DNA of 51,005 nucleotides from Methanobacteriota archaeon (GTDB lineage Archaea; Thermoplasmatota; Poseidoniia; Poseidoniales; Thalassarchaeaceae), in the NCBI GenBank assembly GCA_002712285.1, contig PATC01000042.1:1-51005 (forward strand). Direction: 5' to 3'. Numbering within the stretch: the first letter of the stretch is position 1; every line of letters starts with the position of its first letter. The notes below the pieces were generated by a model that ran no database searches, had not been told where the DNA came from, and saw only the letters and a program-made list of their open reading frames with translations. Below, piece after piece: positions 23,289 to 32,287 of the stretch. Position numbers and translations under genes: made by a program.

Positions 23289-26192
23289 ATGGGCGAGGAT
23301 TCGGACCCTAATTCTACTCCCGCCGCGACGCCTAATTGGCATGTTCTAACAGTCGAGGAGACGCTAGATGCACTTGATTCCTCCAAGGATGGCCTCGATG
23401 AATCAGAGGCACTTCGAAGAGCAGCCGAAATAGGCCCCAACAAACTCGATGAAGAATCTCCTACACATTGGATATGGAAACTTATTGATCAATATCGTGA
23501 CCCGATGGTTTACCTACTACTTGCTGCGGCTTCAATCGCCTTTTTATTCGATCCTGAGGACAAAGGTACGCCAATTTTCATTGTTATCGCTCTGAGTCTT
23601 AACGGGATTTTCGGCTATATGCAGGAGGCGAAGGCTGAGCGGGCAATGGATAGTCTGAAAGAGATGCTTGTCGGGTCTTGTGTTGTTCTCAGAGAAGGTA
23701 AAGACCTTCGTGTCACAACGGAGGAACTTGTGCCAGGAGACGTAGTTTTCTTAGATGAAGGTATGAATGTCCCTGCTGATGTTCGGATTATTGAATCCCA
23801 TAATTTGGCTATTGACGAAGCCACATTGACCGGTGAGTCAAATCCTGTTTCAAAGGTCATCTCATCATTATCTGAGGATTTGATGTTGGCTGATCGAAAG
23901 AATATGGCTCACATGGGGACAGTTGTTTCTTCAGGTCGTGGATGCGGGGTAGTCATTAGTACTGGAATGAATACCCAGTTGGGCCGTCTCGCCGCAGATC
24001 TCGCAGAGGTTGAAGCACCCAAGACGCCGCTGGAGGTCAAGCTTGAAACGCTTGGGCGTTTCCTTGGATATGTTGCTATTTTCGCAGCCTTACTTATTGT
24101 CACACTAAGTCTTGGTAAGGCTTACCTGATTAACGGTATGCGTGGCGAAGAACTCTATGCTATTCTTTCCGAACAATTCCTCGTCGCAGTAGCAATCTTC
24201 GTAGCCATTGTACCCGAAGGGCTACCAATCATTCTTGTTATTACATTGTCAATCGGAATGAGAAATATGGCTCGTCACAGAGCAATTATTCGAAAGATGA
24301 AAGCAGTCGAAACACTTGGTAGCACTACAGTAATCTGTTCGGACAAAACTGGTACGCTAACTACTGGTGAGATGACCGTCCGTCGTTTTCATTTTAATGG
24401 GACTTCCTATGAGGTTACAGGTCGCGGTTTCAATCCAAACAAAGGTGGTCTACAAATTGATGGAATTAAGTTATCAGAGGCAGATCGTGCCGAACTGAAG
24501 TCAATCCCTGCATTTCGATGGATGATGGGTAGTGCTTTACTTGCTCAGAACAGCAACGTACGACAGGTAGGTTCCAGTTGGCAGGGCGTTGGAAATCCAA
24601 CGGATACTGCCTGTGCTGTATTAGGTTGGAAGTTGCATTCATCAGTAGACGAGTTTAGGAAAATGCATCCTAGATTCCGGGAGTTCCCGTTTGATCGTAG
24701 TCGTAAGCGAATGTCTACTATTCATGAGTTTGAAGGTGAGCGACGTCTCTTCGTGAAGGGTGCTGCAGGTGATCTTGCGAAGATTTGTGATCGGACTGTT
24801 GAGAATGGCGAGATTGTTCCATTGACCGAAGAGAGGTTACAGCGTTTCCTTGAAGCTAACAGCGAATATGCTGGTGATGCATTGAGGATACTTGGTTTTG
24901 CTACGCGCCAGATTCATGATGGAGAGGACATAGATAATGTCGATGAGGTAGAGAAAGGCCTCATTCTTCTTGGTGTCGTTGGTATTTCAGACCCCCCTAG
25001 GATTGAGGTTCCTCAAGCCATTTCGACCTGTAATGAGGCCGGTATTCGTGTTATCATGATTACGGGAGATCACAAGTCAACTGCAGAGGCAATCGGTGCT
25101 GAGATTGGAATCTTTTCAGGTGACGATTTATCCATCCATGGTTCAGAACTTCGTGATATGTCCGATGATGAATTGGACGCGATTCTTGACCGAGTGTCAA
25201 TCTTCTCGAGAACAACTCCGGATCAAAAACTCAGAATTGTCGACCGTCTCCAAAGGCAGGGCCATGTTGTAGCGATGACTGGCGACGGAGATAACGATGC
25301 ACCAGCACTCTCGAAATCAAATATTGGAATTGCAATGGGTCGAGGAGGTACTGATGTTGCTCGTGATGCTTCAGATATGGTACTCCAAGATGACGATTTC
25401 TCATCGATTGTCAGTGCGGTAGATGAAGGACGCAGAATCTATCAAAACATCAGAAATTTCGTTCGTTACCAGATTAGCACGAATGTTGCAGCAGTAACAC
25501 TTCTGATATTTACTGGAATTTTCTTCGGTTGGACTGGAGAATGGCTAATCCTTACCCCCACTCAACTACTTGTCATCAATATCTTGATGGATGGGCCTCC
25601 AGCGGTTGCCCTGGGTATTGAGGAACAGACAAAAGATGTGATGAAAGAGCCTCCTCGGCCCATTGATGAGACTCTACCTACTCCCCCGGATATCTTCCTG
25701 ATTCTTTTCCTTGGATTCATCATGGTCATTGGAACTGCTAGCGTATTCTACTTTGCAGGTGGTGACATGATAACTAATGCACCTTGCTCACCAGGTCCTC
25801 TAGGAGAATCTCCTTTCGGTGAGATAGGTGATTGTGATGTAGAAAGCTGGACGCACAATGCGGAAGATCGATTCGCTTCTGCAAGGACGAGCGCATTCGC
25901 TGTATTCATCTTCTTCCAGTTGATGAATGTCATGAATTGCCGTTCGAATGAGGTATCTGCATTCCGTCTCGGATTGACATCGAATAAGTGGATTACAGTT
26001 AGTTTTGCAATCTCTTCATTGATGCTACTTTTCATGGTTCAAAGCCCATCTTTCGCAGGATTCAGGGTGGGCGAAATGGTGTCTACAGTGCCACTGTCTG
26101 GCATTGATTGGTTAGTGGTATTCTTGGTAGCATCTTCTGTGTTTATCGCTGAGGAACTCCGCAAACTCTTCTGGCCGAAACCAAAGGCATGA
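23289..26192 (+). CDS. P2-type cation-transporting ATPase, PMR1/SPCA-like (Ca2+/Mn2+)
   Basis: A 967-residue pump with the full P-type set: TGES (181-184) for dephosphorylation, DKTGT with phospho-acceptor Asp352, a nucleotide domain with FVKGA, MITGDH, and the hinge GDGDNDAPAL. M4 has PEGLP (Glu310). M5 reads ISTNVAAVT, where SERCA has ISSNVGEVV, so the site I Glu is Ala. M6 reads NILMDGPPA, keeping Asn and Asp but not Thr. This combination is what I recall of PMR1/SPCA pumps, which keep a single Ca/Mn site. Export of Ca2+ or Mn2+ is the likely job. An extra M7-M8 loop with Cys residues (APCSPGPLG, GDCDVES) faces outward. Confidence 0.9.
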   Translation: MGEDSDPNSTPAATPNWHVLTVEETLDALDSSKDGLDESEALRRAAEIGPNKLDEESPTHWIWKLIDQYRDPMVYLLLAAASIAFLFDPEDKGTPIFIVIALSLNGIFGYMQEAKAERAMDSLKEMLVGSCVVLREGKDLRVTTEELVPGDVVFLDEGMNVPADVRIIESHNLAIDEATLTGESNPVSKVISSLSEDLMLADRKNMAHMGTVVSSGRGCGVVISTGMNTQLGRLAADLAEVEAPKTPLEVKLETLGRFLGYVAIFAALLIVTLSLGKAYLINGMRGEELYAILSEQFLVAVAIFVAIVPEGLPIILVITLSIGMRNMARHRAIIRKMKAVETLGSTTVICSDKTGTLTTGEMTVRRFHFNGTSYEVTGRGFNPNKGGLQIDGIKLSEADRAELKSIPAFRWMMGSALLAQNSNVRQVGSSWQGVGNPTDTACAVLGWKLHSSVDEFRKMHPRFREFPFDRSRKRMSTIHEFEGERRLFVKGAAGDLAKICDRTVENGEIVPLTEERLQRFLEANSEYAGDALRILGFATRQIHDGEDIDNVDEVEKGLILLGVVGISDPPRIEVPQAISTCNEAGIRVIMITGDHKSTAEAIGAEIGIFSGDDLSIHGSELRDMSDDELDAILDRVSIFSRTTPDQKLRIVDRLQRQGHVVAMTGDGDNDAPALSKSNIGIAMGRGGTDVARDASDMVLQDDDFSSIVSAVDEGRRIYQNIRNFVRYQISTNVAAVTLLIFTGIFFGWTGEWLILTPTQLLVINILMDGPPAVALGIEEQTKDVMKEPPRPIDETLPTPPDIFLILFLGFIMVIGTASVFYFAGGDMITNAPCSPGPLGESPFGEIGDCDVESWTHNAEDRFASARTSAFAVFIFFQLMNVMNCRSNEVSAFRLGLTSNKWITVSFAISSLMLLFMVQSPSFAGFRVGEMVSTVPLSGIDWLVVFLVASSVFIAEELRKLFWPKPKA

Positions 26193-26235
26193 GCGAGGAT
26201 TCATGAGTCATTGCTGCGACCGATGACCGTTGCGA

Positions 26236-27444
26236 ATGCTGGGCTCAAAGGGTCATTCCGATTGGCGTCATCGGTTTCCTACCGTCGTCAAGCAATTAGG
26301 GGGCATCGATGACATGCTTGTTATTGAGGCTGCGAAAGATCTAGAGGTCACAGGCAGAGTAAGTAATGAATTAGGGATCAAATTACTATTGGAAGCTGAT
26401 CTTACTGATCTCCGACTTCTAGGTAAAGCACTCAAAGTGGCTCGCTTTGAGGAGGAGGTTTATTTCAATTCTAATTTGCATGTCAACCCAACCAATATTT
26501 GCGTTCTTGCTTGCCGTTTCTGTGCATTTAGAAGAGGTCGTAAAGCCGATGATGCATACGCGTTAACTGTCGAGGAATACCTCTCTCGTATTCAGCCATT
26601 TTCGAGTCGTATTGACGAGGTGCATTCAGTTGGTGGTCTCCATCCCGATTGGACCGTTGAGCATTATGCTGAATTGATTCGCTCTGCGATTGAAGCACAT
26701 CCCCATCTTTCTATGAAGTGTTTGACTGCAGTAGAAATCAAGCATCTTTCCTCGATGAGTAATATGACATTCTCAGAGATTCTATCGACGTTAAAGGAAG
26801 CAGGTTTGACTTCGTTACCAGGTGGTGGAGCAGAGATTCTCGATGATGAAATTCGTGCAATAATTTGTAATGGTAAAGAATCCAGTGAAGAGTATCTTGA
26901 TATCCATCGTACTGCCCACAATTTAGGTTTACCAACGAACTGTACCATGTTATTTGGAACAATAGAAAAGGCAGAGCATCGGATTGAACACTTAGATCGA
27001 CTCCGTAAACTTCAGGATGATACTGGTGGATTCCAATGCTTCGTTCCTTATCCGTTTCTTCCAGATAGGTCTAGACTTCCCCAAGCTCAACACTCTACTG
27101 GATCTGAGACGATCCGAATGATTGCAATTTCCAGAATCATGCTCGATAACATACCTCATATCAAGGCGTACAGGATGAATATAGGTGACAAACTTGCAGC
27201 AATTGCTCTGAATTCTGGCGCAGATGACGTCGATGGTACCGTCGGCCATGAGGAGATTATGCATGAAGCCGGGAGTCAAACCTCAGTCGAGGACGATTTA
27301 AATCGTCTTTCTCGTTTAATTGAAGATGCAGGAGGGGTTCCAATTCGTCGCTCTACTATCTACAATCGTTTCGAGAGACATATTCGGAGGCCACCTTCTG
27401 ATGATGGCCTCTGGGTTCCTTTACCAATTGCAGATGGAGCGTGA
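26236..27444 (+). CDS. mqnE: Aminofutalosine synthase (radical SAM), futalosine menaquinone pathway
   Basis: About 402 residues from ATG 26236 (TTG 26230 is also open). NPTNICVLACRFCAF holds the CxxxCxxC cluster that binds the radical-SAM 4Fe-4S centre. SVGGLHPDW and LPGGGAEILDDEIR are the MqnE/MqnC-type signatures. The C-terminal half has YPFLPDRSRL and later substrate-shaping segments. The enzyme couples the MqnA product to S-adenosylmethionine to give aminofutalosine. MqnC, a close paralogue, is the alternative, but immediate linkage to mqnA and the N-terminal extension favour MqnE. mqnA starts 4 nt after the stop. Confidence 0.88.
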   Translation: MLGSKGHSDWRHRFPTVVKQLGGIDDMLVIEAAKDLEVTGRVSNELGIKLLLEADLTDLRLLGKALKVARFEEEVYFNSNLHVNPTNICVLACRFCAFRRGRKADDAYALTVEEYLSRIQPFSSRIDEVHSVGGLHPDWTVEHYAELIRSAIEAHPHLSMKCLTAVEIKHLSSMSNMTFSEILSTLKEAGLTSLPGGGAEILDDEIRAIICNGKESSEEYLDIHRTAHNLGLPTNCTMLFGTIEKAEHRIEHLDRLRKLQDDTGGFQCFVPYPFLPDRSRLPQAQHSTGSETIRMIAISRIMLDNIPHIKAYRMNIGDKLAAIALNSGADDVDGTVGHEEIMHEAGSQTSVEDDLNRLSRLIEDAGGVPIRRSTIYNRFERHIRRPPSDDGLWVPLPIADGA

Positions 27445-27448
27445 AAGA

Positions 27449-28279
27449 ATGCGTACAGATGTAATAGGTCGTGTATCGTTTGCTAACTGTGATCCATTGT
27501 TCCATGGTCTTGATTCTAAATGGAAGGTTTTGCCTGCACCTCCTTCATGGTTGACCGGACATCTTCTGCGTGGTGAATGCTTGATTGCGCCTATTCCAAT
27601 GGCAGATTTGGCGAGAAATGCAGATACGCTTTGCGCCATCGATTCTATTGGAATTGCATCCGATGGCGGTGTTGGCTCTGTACTACTGTTCGGTGATTGC
27701 CCAGTTGAAGAGATGAGAGATATTGCCGTACCCACAGATTCCTCTACCTCGAGAACTCTACTTCCATGGCTTTTGTCTGAGCGCGGTTTTCGACCACGTC
27801 TTATTGAGATGGGTCCAAATCTAGAATCCATGCTTGAGCGATGTGATGGTGCGCTATTGATCGGTGATCGTGCGATACATCAGGCACACCTTCAACCAAA
27901 TCTCGTTCGAATGGATCTCGGCGATGAATGGTTAGACATAACCGGAATGCCCATGGTCTTCGGTGTCTTTTGTGCTCGTCAGGATGCGGACTCAGTAGCA
28001 GTAAATCATGCTATATCTGATCTTGAGTATGCTCTATCTAGATTTGAGAACGACTCTTCCTTTAGAAAGGAAGTCATTCTCAAATCGGCAAAAGTGACAC
28101 GATTTAGTGTTAATAGGATGGAGACTTACTTTGGGTCTGAAGTAAGGAATCGATTGACGGAAAGTGATCGTACAAGTATGCAACGATTTGCCACAGAGGT
28201 CTGCGGTCTCGAAACAGATGTGCCTTGGTGGACTAGTCCTCAATCTGAACCGGTCAACCGTCGCAATGCATCATCATAA
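27449..28279 (+). CDS. mqnA: Chorismate dehydratase
   Basis: About 276 residues. A periplasmic-binding-protein-like fold that dehydrates chorismate to 3-[(1-carboxyvinyl)oxy]benzoate, the entry step of the futalosine route. GRVSFANCDPLFHGL at the start corresponds to the 'IG.v.y.N..Pl' opening, and IDSIGIASDGGVGSVLLF and LLIGDRAI match later blocks. I chose ATG 27449 because GGAGCGTGA lies just before and the family's N-terminus begins there; ATG 27434 inside mqnE is possible. The 3' end overlaps the convergent sensor-like gene by 40 nt, longer than other overlaps here. Confidence 0.85.
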   Translation: MRTDVIGRVSFANCDPLFHGLDSKWKVLPAPPSWLTGHLLRGECLIAPIPMADLARNADTLCAIDSIGIASDGGVGSVLLFGDCPVEEMRDIAVPTDSSTSRTLLPWLLSERGFRPRLIEMGPNLESMLERCDGALLIGDRAIHQAHLQPNLVRMDLGDEWLDITGMPMVFGVFCARQDADSVAVNHAISDLEYALSRFENDSSFRKEVILKSAKVTRFSVNRMETYFGSEVRNRLTESDRTSMQRFATEVCGLETDVPWWTSPQSEPVNRRNASS

Positions 28280-30807
28280 TCATCATCACTATCAGAAATC
28301 TTGTCTTCAGTGCCATCTGTAGCATCTAAATCGCTTGCTTCAAGAATTTCATTGATTGTTGTATCTCGAGTGATACGTTTTGTCGTCTTTCGCTTGGATG
28401 AACGAGTTACTCTTCGGCGTCGAGTTGGTTCTGTTACTTCAGATTCAGTATATTCAATTGCTACTTCTCGTTGATTAGGCGGTGCGCGTGGAGCATTCTT
28501 CTGCTTACTTTTATCAGGCTTTTTTGGCCTTTGATCAGGCGGCCTTCGTGGTGCAGATTTCTCGGTTGTTTGTTCGTCATTCCAAACTTCAAGTTCGTCC
28601 TCAAAATCGTCGTCGTCTTGCATTGTCTGTACGCTACCAATTGCCATTTCGAATTCTTCGAAATCAATGACTCCATTCCCGTCCTCGTCTAGGCTCTCCA
28701 CGAGTGCCTCTAATTGTGGAACTGGTAATGCAGCAATCTTGAGTGAGCGGAGCCCTGCAACAAGTTCATCTGCTTCCAATGTCCCGTTTCCATCTTCATC
28801 AAAGCGTTCAAAGAGATCTCGAACTGACATCGAGTTGTCTATCATCCAAGCCTCAAGTTTCTCCATTACTTGTTCATAGACGAAGAGTGCTCCACATTCT
28901 GCGCAAAGTAAAGCACCTGGAGAATTCATTGATCCGCATACTTCACAAATTTCCTCGAGTTGATATTCGTAATTCATGCGTCTTCTCAAAATCACGAAGA
29001 TACCCGCAGTGATTGCGATGATAAGCGGGACAATTATCAGTGGTTGCAGGAATGTATCGAGAAAACTTCCTAAAAATGTAGGTTCGGGCTCTTCAGGAAG
29101 AAGTATAGTGAGTTCTAATACATCGGTCATGGGCCAAGCAGAGGAAGAATTCATCAATTTTCCATCTATGAAGACATGGACGATTGCCGGGCGATTCTCG
29201 ATGCTCTGAAGGATACTACCCTCTCTTGATTCAAGTCCTTGGAGAATACGTACATCATAGGGTTCTACCATGCGAGTTGGATCTATCTTCAAGGTCGTTG
29301 TCCAAGTAATTCTCACATGGCTCAACCAACCCACGCCGTTCTGAATGGTTGAAGTTCCAATCAAGCCCTCAGTTTGTTCACAAGTAGTTTCTGCGCCCCA
29401 TGGGACACTACCATTAATCCTAACGATGTCAATCCATTCCTGCGCGATAGAATCTAAGTCAGTAGGGCCGCACAATTGTCGTGCCATTAGATTAGCTTCG
29501 GGGAAAGAAGTAGTTGTGTCATCACTCAGAAGTACGGAAGCCATTGTGCGAATGTCTCTTGAAAGGTCTAACGGCAAGGTGATTGTTTCTAGAATAGTTA
29601 GTGTTCCATTTGGGGATAGATCCATTTCGATTCGTCGAATGTTATCCAGATCAGCATTAAGGCTACAATCCGAATCTTCGATACAGTTGTTATCGTATGA
29701 ATCTGGAATCATATCCCCATCATCATCAGTATCTACTGAATCGGGAATTCCATCTCCGTCTGTGTCAATTCCACTGGCGATTATTCCAGTTTCATGTGGA
29801 ATGGAACTATGCAGTGGTATGACTCCTGTATTTGTTGCAAATGCAATCTCGGAAGCATCTTCAGAAAGGGAAAACACATGGGTCTGCATGCCGAGTTGCA
29901 TTCTCCAATTGAGCTGCTGATTGATTGTATCCCAAGATTCCAACATTTGCTGTTCACCAAGAGTTCCGGTTAATGCAATAATTTCGTCATCCAGATGAAT
30001 CTCCTCAAATTGGATTACAGGAGATTCGGTTTGGATAATAGATAAGAAAGTGTAAGGGTCGCTAGCCTGTCGTTGAACTATCGCGTCATTGAGTGACCAT
30101 AATACCTCTGCGCCGTTATGTCGGAATGAGCAGTCAGAGATTTGGCCATCCACAGGCCAAGAGTGAAGAATAGAAAGATCGTCAAGATTCAGGAGTGTCA
30201 CGAAATGATCATCTTCATCTGTCAATCCAACGATTACGCGCGAAGTTGCATTGTGTACTGCAGTACAACCAATTTCTCCACCTAAATCGACAGTTGCTTC
30301 TAACTGGAGCCCCTCATCTGTGATATTGTACACGACTAAATCCTCTGACACAGTTGAGAATAGTATTCGTGTGGAATTAATGGCTTGGACATCGATTCCA
30401 TCTATTGGCTCTTCAGTGTGAGTTCGCTTGTCAGTATAATCTGAAATTTTTACAGCAGTTACAGACGGAAGTCCAGACATTGGCTGAATCTGAGCTACAA
30501 TAACGTGAGATGAATCGGTGGTCCAAGTGATATCGATAATCTCGTGCCCACTAAATTCTCCCATTGCAGTGGAGAATAGGAGTTCTCCATCCGTTCTCCA
30601 GACATTGACATATACCATGTCTGCAGAAGCGAACATTGAGCCATCGGGTGAGTGTGCAACGTCGATGATATCTGTGGCCAACTTGCCATCAAGTCGGTTC
30701 ATTTCGAGGCTATCATCTAACACATGGACCGGCTCAGGAATGCCTGCTGCGGCGACTGGAAGCAGCATAAGCAAGACGAGGCATCCACTGAGAATGCGAG
30801 CCTGCAT
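28240..30807 (-). CDS. Large membrane protein: signal peptide, propeller-like ectodomain, TSP3-type Ca repeats, TM, zinc ribbon, EF-hand pair, basic tail
   Basis: 855 residues, family not named. In order: signal peptide (1-21); a beta-rich ectodomain (about 40-335) with WD40/quinoprotein-like segments such as AHSPDGSMFAS; thrombospondin-type-3-like Asp-rich repeats (348-375, DTDGDGIPDSVDTDDDGD); a second beta domain (390-570); one TM helix (588-608, then RRR); a cytoplasmic zinc ribbon (Cys621/624/635/638); two canonical EF-hand loops (670-681 DEDGNGTLEADE and 707-718 DEDGNGVIDFEE); and a long Pro/Lys/Arg-rich then acidic tail. Calcium sites on both sides of the membrane suggest sensing or signalling, which is inference. 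Its cytoplasmic module is repeated in the protein at 50309. Genes mqnD and the DOHH-like protein precede it on the same strand. Confidence 0.85.
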   Translation of the reverse strand: MQARILSGCLVLLMLLPVAAAGIPEPVHVLDDSLEMNRLDGKLATDIIDVAHSPDGSMFASADMVYVNVWRTDGELLFSTAMGEFSGHEIIDITWTTDSSHVIVAQIQPMSGLPSVTAVKISDYTDKRTHTEEPIDGIDVQAINSTRILFSTVSEDLVVYNITDEGLQLEATVDLGGEIGCTAVHNATSRVIVGLTDEDDHFVTLLNLDDLSILHSWPVDGQISDCSFRHNGAEVLWSLNDAIVQRQASDPYTFLSIIQTESPVIQFEEIHLDDEIIALTGTLGEQQMLESWDTINQQLNWRMQLGMQTHVFSLSEDASEIAFATNTGVIPLHSSIPHETGIIASGIDTDGDGIPDSVDTDDDGDMIPDSYDNNCIEDSDCSLNADLDNIRRIEMDLSPNGTLTILETITLPLDLSRDIRTMASVLLSDDTTTSFPEANLMARQLCGPTDLDSIAQEWIDIVRINGSVPWGAETTCEQTEGLIGTSTIQNGVGWLSHVRITWTTTLKIDPTRMVEPYDVRILQGLESREGSILQSIENRPAIVHVFIDGKLMNSSSAWPMTDVLELTILLPEEPEPTFLGSFLDTFLQPLIIVPLIIAITAGIFVILRRRMNYEYQLEEICEVCGSMNSPGALLCAECGALFVYEQVMEKLEAWMIDNSMSVRDLFERFDEDGNGTLEADELVAGLRSLKIAALPVPQLEALVESLDEDGNGVIDFEEFEMAIGSVQTMQDDDDFEDELEVWNDEQTTEKSAPRRPPDQRPKKPDKSKQKNAPRAPPNQREVAIEYTESEVTEPTRRRRVTRSSKRKTTKRITRDTTINEILEASDLDATDGTEDKISDSDDDYDDALRRLTGSD

Positions 30808-30845
30808 ACAAATAGCAGGGCTATGCCTGTTATATCCGTATGGTC

Positions 30846-31322
30846 TTAATCAGTATAATTGAGACGTTTTGACGATACATATTCTAGCAAATCAAGTGCT
30901 ACTTCGCATGATTCTGCTACTACGACAGCATTATCATCAACAAATTTCTCTAAAGTTGCGAGTGCTGTTCTATCACCGATTGCACCCAAGGCTTCAGCTG
31001 CTTCATGGCGCACCATGACGTCCTCGTTCTCGTCAGCTAATCGGTCAATGAGATGCGGTACTGCTGCAGAATCCTGCATTTGCCCCATTACATACGCAAT
31101 TTCATGCTTGAGTAGTGCTGAATCAGATTCGAAAGCTGCGGCTAACGCATCTACAGAGTCTTTTCCACCGATATTCCTGAGTGAGAATAGAGCACGCATC
31201 CTTAGAAACATCCTAGTTGATTCATTACATAGAGTAGATCTTAGCGATGAAATATCATTTTCATCACTTGGTGGCGCAGGATCGACTGAATCGAATTCCG
31301 ATCGTTCTGGTCTTTGTTCCAT
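30846..31322 (-). CDS. Half-size deoxyhypusine hydroxylase-like HEAT-repeat protein
   Basis: 158 residues made of about four HEAT repeats after a 25-residue acidic lead. The core reads like one half of eukaryotic deoxyhypusine hydroxylase (DOHH), which hydroxylates deoxyhypusine on eIF5A with a di-iron centre held by four His-Glu pairs. Here His73-Glu74 (LLKHEIAYVMGQMQD) and His106-Glu107 (VRHEAAEALGAIGD) are 33 residues apart, the same as I recall for each pair in the human enzyme. The human protein (302 aa) has two such halves; this has one, so a homodimer would be needed to rebuild the metal site. The alternative is a generic PBS-lyase-type HEAT protein. It lies 2 nt after mqnD and 38 nt before the sensor-like gene. 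Confidence 0.75.
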   Translation of the reverse strand: MEQRPERSEFDSVDPAPPSDENDISSLRSTLCNESTRMFLRMRALFSLRNIGGKDSVDALAAAFESDSALLKHEIAYVMGQMQDSAAVPHLIDRLADENEDVMVRHEAAEALGAIGDRTALATLEKFVDDNAVVVAESCEVALDLLEYVSSKRLNYTD

Positions 31323-31324
31323 AT

Positions 31325-32191
31325 CTACTCTCCCGACCCAATGAACTCAAGCGCATCTACATCTAGATCTGCACGGATCATTCCAATTTGTTGGCCTTCT
31401 TTGAGAAATCGACGCACAGCTTCTCTACCCTCGGGACCGTAGTCTATGGTTCGATTGTTGACATACATCTGGACAAATTCTTCGTTTGTCGCTTCATCAA
31501 TTCCTCGCCCCCATTCAATTGCAAATGCAAGTCCTTCTTTGGGGTCATTGATAGCATGAGCGATCGAGAGTCTAACATGTTCTGTGATGATATCGCATGC
31601 CTCAGTTCCGAGGTCTCGACGCACAACATTTCCACCTAGCGGGAGTGGAAGCCCTCCCGTTCTTTGAGCCCACATTTCACCTAGGTCAGCAACAAGAAAG
31701 AGGCCTTCATCTTTCCAAGTTAACTGGCCTTCGTGGATAATTAGTCCTGCATCAACATTGCCGGCTTTTACCTCATTCATGATTTCATCAAAGGGGACTA
31801 CAACGGTGTCCAAATCTCCAATCATAATTCTTAGTGCAAGATGGGCTGAGGTCTTGGTTCCGGGAATCGCAATTGTTCCATTACGTACTTCGTCGAGAGT
31901 CTTTTCTCCTAAAGTGACGATTCTTGGGCCATATCCCTCGCCCATCGAAGCACCACAGTTCATGAGAACATAATTTCCAAGTACGTCGGGTAGCGCATGA
32001 ATAGAAACGGCAGAGACCTCAAATTCGCAGTCTAATGCCTTCTGATTTAGTGTCTCTATGTCGAGTAACGCGTGCTCGTAGAGGTATGGAGTGGTGTCGA
32101 AGCGACCGGTAGTCATGGCATGAAACATGAACGCGTCGTCAGGATCCGGAGAGTGGCCGATACGAATACTGCGGGAATCCCCTGATGCCAT
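31325..32191 (-). CDS. mqnD: 1,4-dihydroxy-6-naphthoate synthase
   Basis: 288 residues; a periplasmic-binding-protein fold that converts cyclic de-hypoxanthine futalosine to 1,4-dihydroxy-6-naphthoate. SPDPDDAFMFHAM at the start is the MqnD signature, and GTKTSAHLAL and IIHEGQLTW are the other conserved blocks. It is a distant relative of MqnA in this window but distinct in motif. It heads a minus-strand operon with the DOHH-like and sensor-like genes. mqnC and a futalosine hydrolase are not in the window. Confidence 0.9.
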   Translation of the reverse strand: MASGDSRSIRIGHSPDPDDAFMFHAMTTGRFDTTPYLYEHALLDIETLNQKALDCEFEVSAVSIHALPDVLGNYVLMNCGASMGEGYGPRIVTLGEKTLDEVRNGTIAIPGTKTSAHLALRIMIGDLDTVVVPFDEIMNEVKAGNVDAGLIIHEGQLTWKDEGLFLVADLGEMWAQRTGGLPLPLGGNVVRRDLGTEACDIITEHVRLSIAHAINDPKEGLAFAIEWGRGIDEATNEEFVQMYVNNRTIDYGPEGREAVRRFLKEGQQIGMIRADLDVDALEFIGSGE

Positions 32192-32287
32192 GTAACCTGA
32201 CCGGGAGGTTCGGTGTAAAAACGAATGTGTATGACCTTAGCATGTTTAAGCCGCTGTGTTGAAATGCCTTGTTCGATTCAGACAACC

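Noticed and set aside
29345-29920. 191-codon plus-strand open frame inside the sensor-like gene
   Set aside because: Low-complexity Ser/Val/Ile composition and complete antisense overlap with a well-supported gene.
30859-31344. 161-codon plus-strand frame over the DOHH-like gene
   Set aside because: Ser/Ala-rich shadow; the minus strand carries the conserved HEAT and His-Glu motifs.
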